Counted from the stretch's first letter, positions 52,195 to 60,170 are shown. The stretch: DNA of 64,000 nucleotides from Thermococcus sp. M36 (GCF_012027355.1 NZ_SNUH01000002.1:1-64000), one strand, 5' to 3'. Numbers and translations: made by a program. The notes: generated from the letters alone by a model not told the origin.

Positions 52195-52847
52195 ACTCCC
52201 ATCTTTTTTACCAGCTCCACAAGCTCCCAGAGATCCTTCACGTAGTAGTCAGCACCCTCGATTTTTCCGAAGCGCGTCACATTAACGACCTTCATTCCAG
52301 CGCGCTTTCCTGCGAGTACGTCGTGATAACTGTCGCCTACCATCATCGCCTCTTCGGGTTTCAGACCGAGCGCGTTTAGGGCTTTCTCAACAAGATATGG
52401 ACTGGGCTTGACGCCATCCAGATTAGAGTAGTCCTTCCCATAGACAACCTCAAAGTATTTCCTCAAGCCAAAAAGGCCAAGAACGAACTCTGTGCACTCC
52501 TGGGAAGCGTTGCTCACGGCTGCGAGCTTCATGCCCATCTTTTTCAGTTTTCCCAGAGCACCAACATCGGGGAACGGCTTTATCCTGCCGAGCCGCGCCA
52601 TTTCCCTCCGATAGCGGAGGTTCACCTCATCCACGATTTTCCAGAACTCCACGTGGTCTATCCCAAAGCGCTCCACGTAACTCCTGGGCAGGTCTCCCCT
52701 CACAGTTCTCCGGTAGGTCTCGTAGTCGAGGTCAATACCATGCCTCCTCAGCTCGGGCAGAACCCAGCCCTCGTACCATTCCCTGTGGTCGTAGCCCTCG
52801 TAGTAGACGAGGGTCTCGTCAACGTCGAATATCAATCCCTTAAGCAT
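52182..52847 (-). CDS. HAD-superfamily hydrolase (phosphoglycolate phosphatase-like)
   Basis: 221 aa. Motif I DVDETLVYY (about 8-16; nucleophile Asp), motif II AAVSNASQ (Ser/Asn), motif III lysine in GVKPSP, and motif IV MMVGDSYHDVLAG. The cap is helical (type C1). Substrate unknown. SD GGAGG with 7-nt spacing; that SD lies within the 3' end of the C/D box sRNA upstream, so the two are physically fused. Confidence 0.87.
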   Translation of the reverse strand: MLKGLIFDVDETLVYYEGYDHREWYEGWVLPELRRHGIDLDYETYRRTVRGDLPRSYVERFGIDHVEFWKIVDEVNLRYRREMARLGRIKPFPDVGALGKLKKMGMKLAAVSNASQECTEFVLGLFGLRKYFEVVYGKDYSNLDGVKPSPYLVEKALNALGLKPEEAMMVGDSYHDVLAGKRAGMKVVNVTRFGKIEGADYYVKDLWELVELVKKMGVHSP

Positions 52848-52922
52848 GCCTCAGCCTCCTGGACTGTTCATCACGGCGCCGCGTGAAGCGCGGTCTCAGC
52901 CGGTTGATCCTTCTTCATCGGC
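52848..52922 (-). ncRNA. C/D box sRNA guiding 16S rRNA 2'-O-methylation
   Basis: 75 nt on the minus strand: GCC, box C GATGA (52919-52915), guide, box D' CTGA (52899-52896), 21-nt spacer with hairpin CCGCG-CTTCA-CGCGG, box C' GTGATGA (52874-52868), guide, box D CTGA (52854-52851), GGC. The terminal GCC/GGC pairs as the k-turn stem. The D' guide AGGATCAACCGG is complementary for 12 nt to the 5' end of archaeal 16S rRNA (CCGGUUGAUCCU). The rule of five points to the first U of GGUUGAU. The D guide is CAGTCCAGGAGG; its target was not found by eye. Confidence 0.85.
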
Positions 52923-52954
52923 GGAGAAAGTAGGAAAGAGGGGGTTAAAAACCT

Positions 52955-53683
52955 TCAGAACAGCTCCTCGAGCTTGACGTCTATCTTGTCCGGGTTGAAG
53001 GGCAGGACGTGCCTGGTGGTCTTCGGGGAGTAGACCTCGCCGCGCTTGACGAGCTCCATGACCTCTTCCTTGCTTGGGGCCTTCCTGATGAAGACGTAGT
53101 CAATCTCACCCTTGGCCATATCTTCCCTGGCATCCTCCTTGAGGCCGTAGTAGATGAGCTCTATCCTGCCCTCAACGCTCATCTCGTCGAGAACCTTGCT
53201 GACCTTCTTCTGCTCCTCAAGGCCGCCGGGGATGGCAAAGCTCTTCTCGCCGACGAGGGCGAATGCTATCTCGCCCTTCTCGGCCTTCTCCTCGGCCTCT
53301 GGATCCTCGATGACCTCGAGACCCTCAGCCTTGAGCCTCTCAAGAACCTCCTCAAGGCTGCCCTTGAAGGCCGGGTACCAGGTGTAGACCTTCACGTCGT
53401 CGCTGAAGTAGTCGAGTATAACCGATGGAGCTCTCTTGGCGCCGAGCTTCTGAAGGCCGGCCCAGCGGTGGTGGCCGTCAACGATGAGGTACATGTCCTC
53501 ACCCGGGACCTTCGCGAGGAGCATTGGCTTCCAGAAGAGGCCGGAGCCGGTAACGCTCTCGATGAATGCCTCGAGCTCCTTCTGGACGAGCTGCTCGTGG
53601 GGCTTCATCTTGTCGAGCTCAATAAAAACGTAATCGACCTTAATCGTGGGGATGTCGTACTTCGGAACCTTTTCAACTCCCAT
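52955..53683 (-). CDS. serK: free L-serine kinase SerK (ParB/sulfiredoxin superfamily)
   Basis: 242 aa from the ATG of MGVEKVPKYDIPTIKVDYVF. It matches my memory of the Thermococcus kodakarensis ADP-dependent serine kinase along its length, with catalytic E30 (MKPHEQLVQKELEAF) and IVDGHHRWAGLQKLG, the ParB-like GHHR motif. It makes O-phospho-L-serine from serine and ADP, feeding cysteine synthesis. A GGAGGT lies about 10 nt upstream of the start; TATA CCTTTTTATCC (minus, about 53733-53743). Confidence 0.92.
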   Translation of the reverse strand: MGVEKVPKYDIPTIKVDYVFIELDKMKPHEQLVQKELEAFIESVTGSGLFWKPMLLAKVPGEDMYLIVDGHHRWAGLQKLGAKRAPSVILDYFSDDVKVYTWYPAFKGSLEEVLERLKAEGLEVIEDPEAEEKAEKGEIAFALVGEKSFAIPGGLEEQKKVSKVLDEMSVEGRIELIYYGLKEDAREDMAKGEIDYVFIRKAPSKEEVMELVKRGEVYSPKTTRHVLPFNPDKIDVKLEELF

Positions 53684-53819
53684 TACCGCGACCTCCTTCA
53701 GTATTAAACCTGCAGACGAAAATCGAGGTAGAGGATAAAAAGGCTTTCCTTGTTTTACTGCCAGGTTAAACCGATGATTATGCATCTCACCTGGCCCTCA
53801 CATGAGGATTTTCCGGAAC

Positions 53820-53831
53820 AAGGGTTAAAAC
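53820..53831 (+). promoter_or_regulatory. TATA box that sets the DUF763 start
   Basis: AAGGGTTAAAACC is centred about 27 nt upstream of ATG 53854, so the mRNA is probably leaderless from that codon and not from the TTG at 53833. Confidence 0.6.
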
Positions 53832-53853
53832 CTTGAGTGACGATATAACCCTG

Positions 53854-54999
53854 ATGAGGAACGTCGCTGATTTACCCCTCCACGGTGGCCACGTTCCGCC
53901 ATGGCTCGCCCAGAGGATGAGGAAGCTGACGCGCTTAGTCCTGATTCTCGCCATCGAGGAGTACGGGACTAAAGGTCTCTTAGAGAGGCTCTCAGACCCG
54001 GTGTGGTTTCAGGCCTTTAACAACGTCATCGGCATGGACTGGGACTCATCTGGGAGTACGACGGTAACGGCCGGGATGATAAAGGACGCCCTCTGGCGGG
54101 AGGAGCTGGGCGTTAAGGCCGCTGGCGGAAAGGGCAAGAAGAGCAGGGCAACACCGGAGGAACTGAAAACCATAGCCGAGATCTACGACCTCGACCCGAC
54201 TCCATACGTCAGAACGTCCAGGCTCGTGGCAAAGGTCGATACCGTTGCCCTCCAGACGGGCTACCAGCTGTACCACCACGTCTTCTTCCTAGACGAAGAA
54301 GGCAACTGGGCAGTGATACAGCAGGGTATGAACGAGGCCGAGAGGATGGCGAGGCGCTTCCACTGGTTTGATGCAGAGGTTTTCACACTCGACCCTCACA
54401 AGGGGATTGCAGGTTTAAAGAGGGAGTTCGCGCTGAACACTGTCTCGAACGAGGCCAGGGAATACCAGAAGACGCTCCTCGATATCATCCAGGAAAAGCC
54501 CGCGAAGATAGAGCGCGAGCTTGAGAGCCTCAAGGCCATAGCGAGGGGCTACCGACCGCTGGTTTATTACAAGCCCCGCGATGTGGATGAGAAGACCCTT
54601 ATTCAGAAGTACGAAAGCCTAGGCAAGCTGGAGCTTAACAAGAGAGCCCTTGAGTTCGCCCGCGAGCTGAGTGTGAATAACTACGAAGAGCTTCTCCTCC
54701 TGAAGGGCCTCGGTCCAAGCACGCTGAGGGCTCTATCGCTCGTTCTGGAGCTTGTTTACGATGTCCATCCGTCGTGGAAGGACCCGGTAACGCATCCACC
54801 AGATCCCTTCAAGTTCACCTACGCGGTTGGTGGCAAAGACAGGGTGCCCTTCCCGATCGAGAGGAAGACCTACGACGAGCTGATAAGCTTCCTCGAAAAG
54901 CTCGTCGAGAAGAACCCAGGGGAGAAGGCCCTCGTCCGGAACGTGACGAAGATAACGAAGAACTGGAAGTTCCCTAAGGGGGAGAAAAGACTCACTTAG
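53854..54999 (+). CDS. DUF763 protein
   Basis: 381 aa, start at the ATG of MRNVADLPLHGGHVPPWL, as in other DUF763 proteins, supported by TATA spacing. Conserved LVLILAIEEYG, WFQAFNNVIGMDWDSSGSTTVTAGMIKDAL, SRLVAKVDTVALQTGYQLYHHVFF, FALNTVSNEAREYQKTLLD. Near residue 290 the segment LLLKGLGPSTLRALSLVLEL looks like a helix-hairpin-helix. Family function is not established; a nucleic acid role is suggested by the hairpin only. Divergent from serK. Confidence 0.85.
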   Translation: MRNVADLPLHGGHVPPWLAQRMRKLTRLVLILAIEEYGTKGLLERLSDPVWFQAFNNVIGMDWDSSGSTTVTAGMIKDALWREELGVKAAGGKGKKSRATPEELKTIAEIYDLDPTPYVRTSRLVAKVDTVALQTGYQLYHHVFFLDEEGNWAVIQQGMNEAERMARRFHWFDAEVFTLDPHKGIAGLKREFALNTVSNEAREYQKTLLDIIQEKPAKIERELESLKAIARGYRPLVYYKPRDVDEKTLIQKYESLGKLELNKRALEFARELSVNNYEELLLLKGLGPSTLRALSLVLELVYDVHPSWKDPVTHPPDPFKFTYAVGGKDRVPFPIERKTYDELISFLEKLVEKNPGEKALVRNVTKITKNWKFPKGEKRLT

Positions 55000-55060
55000 A
55001 GTGAATTGTTGCACCATAATTAGTCTAATCGTGTTGCAACTACTAAGCCTTTCTACGAGA

Positions 55061-55080
55061 TTGTGCAGTACAGTGCACAA
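55061..55080. repeat. inverted repeat TTGTGC-N8-GCACAA
   Basis: TTGTGC (55061-55066) and GCACAA (55075-55080). The first ten bases TTGTGCAGTA recur at 55093-55102. It sits in the AT-rich convergent spacer between DUF763 and the unrecognised gene. Confidence 0.6.
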
Positions 55081-55091
55081 AATTCAGGATT

Positions 55092-55122
55092 TTTGTGCAG
55101 TATATTGTCCTAACTGCACAAA
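55092..55122. repeat. 10-bp inverted repeat TTTGTGCAGT/ACTGCACAAA
   Basis: Arm TTTGTGCAGT (55092-55101), 11-nt spacer, exact reverse complement (55113-55122). Could be a bidirectional terminator, or a junction/recombination site of the block to the right. A related TGTGCACAA occurs at 57557-57565. Confidence 0.6.
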
Positions 55123-55140
55123 CCGGAGAAATGTAAAAGT

Positions 55141-57231
55141 TTAGAGGCCTTCAAGAAGTTTCCTCGTCTTTCCAAGGCCTATCAACGTTACCCTTCTTGG
55201 TCTTAGCGAGGGCATTGAAGCAAGCGTCCTCACAAGGCTGTCGTGCAGGCCTTCATAGCTTCCCCCTTTGAGGGCCTCCATGAGGTGGCCCTCTATTGTG
55301 AGATAGCGGGCGGCCCTCGCATGGGCGTAGGCGAAGAGGAAATCCTCCGCCGTTTCGTAGGTCTCTAAGAGAGCCTTTGCGGTGAAGGGAAGGGTTATGA
55401 CCTCGATTAGTTCCGCGATTTCCTCCTCGCTCAGGTATTCTCTGAGGTAGTCCCTCAGCTCCTCCGCCTTCTCCTCGGCCTCTTCTCCCGTGAGCTTTCC
55501 TGACATCAGGACTGCTACGAAGTCCTCGACCTTCCTCCTCGGCGAATCCCTCCTGAAAAGGCCCACCTTCCTCGTCTCCGGAATCTTCTCGATTATTGGG
55601 GCTATATTCTCCTCAAGCCTCTCGATGTAAGATTCGTCCTTCATCAGGGCTAGAACTGTGGCGAGCTCCCTGAGTTCCTCCTCAAGCTCCTCGGTAACTT
55701 CAGCATCGAAGGGCAGGAAGTCAGGGGTCTTCTTCAGCACCCCGAGGAGAAGCTTCTCTATCTCCTCGGCCTCTGTGGGCAGGCCTCTTATTGCCACGGA
55801 CTCAAGGGCGGAAAAGGTCATTCTCCCGACGGTTGCGAGGTTGAGAGCACTCCTCAGGTCTTTCTCGGTGATGGAATTCGCTTTCAGCTTCTCAAGGAAG
55901 GGAACCCACTCGGCTGGAACCTCCGGTGAAGCTAGTCCGCTCTTCTCTGCCCCCTCAACTGCCGTGAGGAGAGCACTCCGAAGTTTCTCGTTCTTCAGGA
56001 GTTCTCTGAAATCAATGCCCCAGAGCTGTGAGAGGTCTTTGGGTGAGATCAATCCAGAAACGAGGAGGTTGAGCTCTTTTACCGCCGTCTTCCGCTTCAT
56101 GACCCGCCAGAGAGCCTCCGCGAGCTTGGTGTTCTCTCGTTTTGTCTCCTGCCTTAACTCTTCCAGCGCAGAAACGATCCTGCCCACCGGTTCAACGTGT
56201 TCTAATCCTACTCCTTCCTCCGCTGCCCACTTCAGTATTGCCCCTGCTGCCTTCCCGTGCTTCGCAATCAACTGATGCATTTTCTTCGTCGGAACGATCC
56301 TTACCTTCTCCTCTTCCTGCTCCACATGTATTAACCCGTTCTGCACCATCCACGCGTATATCTTCGCCTTCCTCTCCGCCACGTTTCCCGTCTCTAACTT
56401 CAGATCTACTCCCATGCCCTTCAACGTCTTGAACGCTTCCTCCACCTCGGAGGGAATCTTCTGCGTGATAGTTTTGGTAGGCACTGTAGTTGGTGTGGGC
56501 TGCTGTGCTGCTTCTCTTCTCATTATTTCGGCGATGTTTTTGCTGTGCTTCTTTAGTACGTCCTCAAGAACAACTTCGTACCAGTAATCACCGAGACCTT
56601 TATCTTTTACTCCCCAGCTTTCATCCCTTCTGATTTGCTTTTTTATCCTCTCTCTGTGTTCTAGAACCGATTCCTTATTTGGGAATGCTTCGTAAACGAT
56701 CTGGGAGAGCTCCTTTGCCAGATCGATAACATCCTCCTTTGCTCTTTCGGGGAGCATCCCTTCCCGAACGAGTTTGTTTATGGTTTTTTCGACCTCTTGT
56801 ATTTCCTCAGGTTTTGGGACCCTGTGCCCTAATCTCTTTGGAAGCTCGACCGATAATGCTCTGTACGCGTTTTCTATGTCGAGATTGTGCTTCATTGCTG
56901 TTAGTGCGGTCAGTAGACGGTAAAACAGCGAGAGTTTTGGATATTCCCATGCTGGCACCTCTTCGGCATGTTTTCCATATCCTTCTATCCAGATCCCAAA
57001 CCCCTTGCCGCGCCTTCCATCTGAAGAGATTATGACGCCGTATTTTTGAATGTCCGTCTCTTTGGCTTCGGGGTATATTGCTTTAACGATCTTTCGAAAC
57101 AACGCATAGTCGTCGTGAAAGTGTGGGAGATGCTCATCAAGCGCGTCGTGATACTTTTTTTCTTCTTTTGTCTTTCTCCGTATATGGCCTCTTTCTACCC
57201 CGCCAATTTCCTTTTCATATGGCCCATACAT
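55141..57231 (-). CDS. unrecognised ~696-aa protein
   Basis: Start at the second ATG (MYGPYEKEIGG), 7 nt after GGTGA. No signal peptide, membrane helix or cysteine is visible. Three parts: about 1-240, mixed, with IQKYGVIISSDGRRGKGFGI near 62-82; a Thr/Pro linker at about 245-257; a winged-helix-like region at about 260-330 (IYAWMVQNGLIHVEQEEEKV); then a helical part rich in Glu and Lys (about 340-690). The 5' half of the gene looks more AT-rich than the 3' half, which suggests mosaic origin. It follows the 69-aa gene by 11 nt. No family recognised; possibly from a plasmid or virus. Confidence 0.75.
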   Translation of the reverse strand: MYGPYEKEIGGVERGHIRRKTKEEKKYHDALDEHLPHFHDDYALFRKIVKAIYPEAKETDIQKYGVIISSDGRRGKGFGIWIEGYGKHAEEVPAWEYPKLSLFYRLLTALTAMKHNLDIENAYRALSVELPKRLGHRVPKPEEIQEVEKTINKLVREGMLPERAKEDVIDLAKELSQIVYEAFPNKESVLEHRERIKKQIRRDESWGVKDKGLGDYWYEVVLEDVLKKHSKNIAEIMRREAAQQPTPTTVPTKTITQKIPSEVEEAFKTLKGMGVDLKLETGNVAERKAKIYAWMVQNGLIHVEQEEEKVRIVPTKKMHQLIAKHGKAAGAILKWAAEEGVGLEHVEPVGRIVSALEELRQETKRENTKLAEALWRVMKRKTAVKELNLLVSGLISPKDLSQLWGIDFRELLKNEKLRSALLTAVEGAEKSGLASPEVPAEWVPFLEKLKANSITEKDLRSALNLATVGRMTFSALESVAIRGLPTEAEEIEKLLLGVLKKTPDFLPFDAEVTEELEEELRELATVLALMKDESYIERLEENIAPIIEKIPETRKVGLFRRDSPRRKVEDFVAVLMSGKLTGEEAEEKAEELRDYLREYLSEEEIAELIEVITLPFTAKALLETYETAEDFLFAYAHARAARYLTIEGHLMEALKGGSYEGLHDSLVRTLASMPSLRPRRVTLIGLGKTRKLLEGL

Positions 57232-57248
57232 TTGCATGTCACCTTATT

Positions 57249-57458
57249 TTACCCCACATTAATTGACGTTCCGCTTATTGAGATCGTGGCGCTTGACGTT
57301 ATATTTTGAATATCCACTGTGAGTGTGGATTGAGACATTCCTGCCAGCAAGGAGTATGCCGAGAGCGTGCCTGTGACTGCTCCTACTGCGCTGCAACCGA
57401 GATCCACTCCCACGGTTTTCACTGCTGATCTCCCCTTAGGAAATTCAATTATCCACAT
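57249..57458 (-). CDS. 69-aa hydrophobic protein, unrecognised
   Basis: MWIIEFPKGRSAVKTVG, then a hydrophobic stretch (about 16-41: TVGVDLGCSAVGAVTGTLSA), then a Ser/Thr/Ile-rich beta-prone tail. SD GGAGG directly before the ATG. The layout (basic start, one hydrophobic helix, beta-rich end) resembles pilin-like or structural small proteins, without their signature. It precedes the large unrecognised gene by 11 nt and is probably co-transcribed. The same frame reads back through 22 codons to a TAG at about 57525. Confidence 0.5.
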   Translation of the reverse strand: MWIIEFPKGRSAVKTVGVDLGCSAVGAVTGTLSAYSLLAGMSQSTLTVDIQNITSSATISISGTSINVG

Positions 57459-57530
57459 CCTCCATCCACCCCATCTGATACGGTTCGTTGAAAATGCTCG
57501 CCATTCCTACATTTTCACCCTTGTAGGTCA

Positions 57531-57587
57531 GTTTTCTGTACTTTCCAGTTAAAGTATGTGCACAACACCCTAAAATGGTTTTCTGTA
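57531..57587. repeat. 10-nt direct repeats GTTTTCTGTA flanking TGTGCACAA
   Basis: GTTTTCTGTA at 57531-57540 and 57578-57587, with TGTGCACAA (57557-57565) between them. They lie in the spacer between the ATPase gene and the small hydrophobic gene, which holds the putative promoter of the latter. Confidence 0.45.
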
Positions 57588-57599
57588 GGGATTGGACCA

Positions 57600-58967
57600 T
57601 CACATGTATTCCCCAACTTCATTAAAGTCCCCCAAGTCACAGGCGAGCCATCCCCCACTGCGGAGCTCCTTTTTACCCTTCAGGCCTTTTGCAACTATCC
57701 CGTACCATTTCTCCCATCCTTCAAGCCCTACAAGCTCCGCCTTCCTCTCCAAGTCCCTCAAAACTCCCCTCGCTTCCCTCTCACTCAGCTCCTTCCACTT
57801 CACCTCAATGAAAAGGGCCTTTTTCTCCCGCTCGTTAATGGCGAGAAGGTCGATCTCCTCGTTTTTCTTCCACCAGCCGCCAATTTTCGTGAACCTAAAC
57901 GGGAGTTTCCCGGCACGGTTCAATTCCTTGAGAAAATCACCCGCCACCTTTTCAAAGACAAAGCCGAGGTAGTGGTTGTACTCCTCTTCAAAGTTTTCGA
58001 TGTAGCCGAAGTCTAGGAGCTGGGAGCGGTTCGGGTAGACAAAGCGGAACCAGAAGTTGAAGTATAGGTCGCTCAGGTAGTAGCGGGCGTTTCTCCTCCG
58101 CTCTGGCTCTCCAATAGGGTGCCTCTCCTCAACGATGTGGAGCGTCTGGAGGTTGCTCAAGTACTGGGAAACCGTCGAGCTTGGAAGGCCCGTAAAGTTC
58201 ACTATCTCGCCGAACTTCGTCTTTCCAAAGGCTATCGCCTTCAGTATCGCGAAGTAGCGGGCAGGCTCCCTAAGCTCGCTCCGGAGAAGGAACTCCGCCT
58301 CATCGAACAGCGGTTTGTTTGGCTGAAAAACCTCTTCAAGCCCTTCGCCGGCCCTCAGCCTGAACTGGACTTCTTTAATGTATGCCGGTATGCCATCAGT
58401 TATCCCGTATATCCTGACAAGATCTTCCCAGCTTTTCTCGGGGAAGAACTCCTTCAGATGGAGGAAGCTCAGCGGTTCGAGTTTTATCGAGAGGGTCCTC
58501 CTCCCGTAGAGGGGACTTTTGTAACCCAAAACATGACTTTCCATCACGCTTATGGCAGAGCCAGTTAGGACGAGCTTGAGTTTTCTTGAAGAGTCCCATA
58601 TCTTCTGGAACTTTGAGAGGAGTCCTTTGTTTGCTCTCAGAAGGTTCGGGAACTCGTCTATTATGACCACAACTCCCGAGTCTTCGAGTAGCTCGAAGAC
58701 TTCCTCCCAGGACAGTTCTGCCTTTGCTATCAGAGGATTCTTAAGGGCTTTGGCGACGAGGGACTGAAACATCCTGAGGTTTTCCTTCTCAAGAGTTTCC
58801 TCAGCAAAAAAGTATATGTGGGGAATACCCTTCACCGACTTCTTAACGAGGGCAGTCTTACCAACTCTTCTTCTCCCATAAACGATTATGAGCTCTTTCC
58901 TGCTACTCTGGTAAGCTTCCCTTAATGCCTGCAGTTCCCTCTTCCTGTTTACAAATTGTTCACACAT
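57600..58967 (-). CDS. archaeal AAA ATPase with DUF234 nuclease-like domain
   Basis: 455 aa. P-loop GRRRVGKT (31-38), Walker B VVVIIDEFPNLL (about 98-109), sensor LTGSAISVME. A winged helix follows (about 240-300: AFGKTKFGEIVNFTGLPSSTVSQYLSNLQTL), then a C-terminal DUF234 domain with PD-(D/E)xK-like EEIDLLAI...ALFIEVKWK (about 370-395). These ATPases are abundant in archaea and often mobile; function is unproved, perhaps DNA processing or defence. A palindrome GATTAT-G-ATAATC touches its start codon; TATA GGTTTAAATAG (minus, about 58991-59001). Confidence 0.88.
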   Translation of the reverse strand: MCEQFVNRKRELQALREAYQSSRKELIIVYGRRRVGKTALVKKSVKGIPHIYFFAEETLEKENLRMFQSLVAKALKNPLIAKAELSWEEVFELLEDSGVVVIIDEFPNLLRANKGLLSKFQKIWDSSRKLKLVLTGSAISVMESHVLGYKSPLYGRRTLSIKLEPLSFLHLKEFFPEKSWEDLVRIYGITDGIPAYIKEVQFRLRAGEGLEEVFQPNKPLFDEAEFLLRSELREPARYFAILKAIAFGKTKFGEIVNFTGLPSSTVSQYLSNLQTLHIVEERHPIGEPERRRNARYYLSDLYFNFWFRFVYPNRSQLLDFGYIENFEEEYNHYLGFVFEKVAGDFLKELNRAGKLPFRFTKIGGWWKKNEEIDLLAINEREKKALFIEVKWKELSEREARGVLRDLERKAELVGLEGWEKWYGIVAKGLKGKKELRSGGWLACDLGDFNEVGEYM

Positions 58968-58980
58968 GATTATGATAATC
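58968..58980 (-). promoter_or_regulatory. palindrome at ATPase start
   Basis: GATTAT-G-ATAATC, a perfect 13-bp palindrome immediately upstream of the ATG at 58967 and about 15 nt downstream of the TATA box. A likely autoregulatory site. Confidence 0.5.
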
Positions 58981-59060
58981 CAGATTGAACTATTTAAACC
59001 TTTCCTTCCCCTGTGAAAGCCCTTCGCAAATCCGGGTGATCCCTCCCCTGCAACCCTTTA

Positions 59061-59096
59061 ACTACCGGGGTGATAGTATACTATCGGGGTGCTAGT
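59061..59096. repeat. tandem 17-nt repeats with internal 14-bp palindrome
   Basis: ACTACCGGGGTGATAGT (59061-59077) and ACTATCGGGGTGCTAGT (59080-59096) differ at two positions. Their junction forms GATAGTATACTATC (59072-59085), a perfect palindrome. Between the DUF89 stop and the ATPase promoter. Confidence 0.6.
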
Positions 59097-59944
59097 TATA
59101 CCCTCAGACACACCATACTCCCCTGCGGAACTCCCAGCTCTCTCGCTATCGGCCGGCACTTCGCCTTGAGCAGGTAGAACACCCTTCCATCCTTTATCTC
59201 GCTCAGCGTCTCGAAGTTGCCCTGTCCCTTGGCAATTATAATATCCGCTCTTTCAAAGACCTCCCTGAACTCCTCCGAGACTCTATCAAAAGGAACGCCG
59301 ACTATCCTCGTGCCAGTCGAGATGACCTTAGCGAACTCCTCAAAGCCTGTCCTTTTGAGGTCTCCTACGGTCGCGTCGTTTATAATCGGTCCTTCTTTGC
59401 CTGCCACGTAAATTTTAAGGTGGGAGAAGGACTTTTTGAGCGCCTTGATGAAGAGCCTGTCGAAGTAAATCTCGCCGCAGTTGTCAGTGATGTAGAGGAG
59501 GGTTTTCGCTTTCCCCAGCCTCTCAAACAGCTCATCGGAATGGTCAACGTAGAGCTCCTCGTTGAGCATCGCTTTGACGTCTTCCTCAATTCTCTCCGGC
59601 GAGTAGCCGACGGCGAAGTCTATCACGTTGCCGATTATGGCGAGCTTTAGGGCCGTCTTCAGGTCTATATCCTCCCCCTCAAGGTCGGAAACTATCCTTT
59701 CGGCGAGCCTGTTCGAGAGCTCTTTGTACTCCCTGAACGGGTCGTCGTTGCCTATAACTTTGTAAACGCCGAGAAAGACCTCGCTCCCAAAAATCGCGGG
59801 GATTGAGTCCTCGTTTATCCTCGCCATCAGCCTCGCCGCCTCGATGACGCCCCTCTTTCTGAGCTCCAGGTCGTTCGTGCCCATCTCGACTATCTTCTGG
59901 CACTGATTCGCGGCGCAGGCAAAGCACTCGTAGTGGATTTTCAC
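59096..59944 (-). CDS. DUF89-family metal-dependent phosphatase
   Basis: 282 aa from GTG 59944 (VKIHYECFACAANQC), the SD GGTGGTGAG being exactly placed. The N-terminal CxxC-like YECFACAANQCQ is characteristic of archaeal DUF89 (AF1104/COG1578 type). The metal site is marked by ITDNCGEIYFD and IAKGQGNFETLS. DUF89 proteins are Mn2+/Ni2+-dependent phosphatases that remove damaged sugar phosphates and similar metabolites. TATA GGGTTAAAAAGCCC (minus, about 59972-59985). A hairpin (59995-60013) lies upstream of it. Confidence 0.88.
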   Translation of the reverse strand: MKIHYECFACAANQCQKIVEMGTNDLELRKRGVIEAARLMARINEDSIPAIFGSEVFLGVYKVIGNDDPFREYKELSNRLAERIVSDLEGEDIDLKTALKLAIIGNVIDFAVGYSPERIEEDVKAMLNEELYVDHSDELFERLGKAKTLLYITDNCGEIYFDRLFIKALKKSFSHLKIYVAGKEGPIINDATVGDLKRTGFEEFAKVISTGTRIVGVPFDRVSEEFREVFERADIIIAKGQGNFETLSEIKDGRVFYLLKAKCRPIARELGVPQGSMVCLRV

Positions 59945-60119
59945 GCTCACCACCGGGAGATGAAAGGTTCCGGGCTTTTTAACCCCATCGGCAGAACTTT
60001 GTGGGGCAAAGTTTGACCAAAGAGTAAACTTCCACCAAAACTGGCCAGAAAGAGCCCGCATGTCCCTCTGAAACTGAAAGTTTACAGCGGGTTTAACTCA
60101 AAAACCGGGGGTTAAAACC

Positions 60120-60170
60120 GGTTTCGCTTTCATTTTAACGCCCGAAGGGCGTTGTATTAATTGCGAAACC
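60120..60170. ncRNA. candidate structured RNA: stem, 9/9 internal loop, stem
   Basis: GGTTTCGC (60120-60127) pairs with GCGAAACC (60163-60170). Inside are nine unpaired bases on each side, then AACGCCC-GAA-GGGCGTT (60137-60153). On the + strand the lower stem is followed by ATACA. The shape recalls an H/ACA pocket with ACA, but no k-turn is visible in the upper stem. Strand unknown. Confidence 0.4.

Noticed and set aside
59061-59096. Degenerate CRISPR remnant
   Set aside because: Only two 17-nt copies with a 2-nt gap; no spacer-sized interval and no cas genes.
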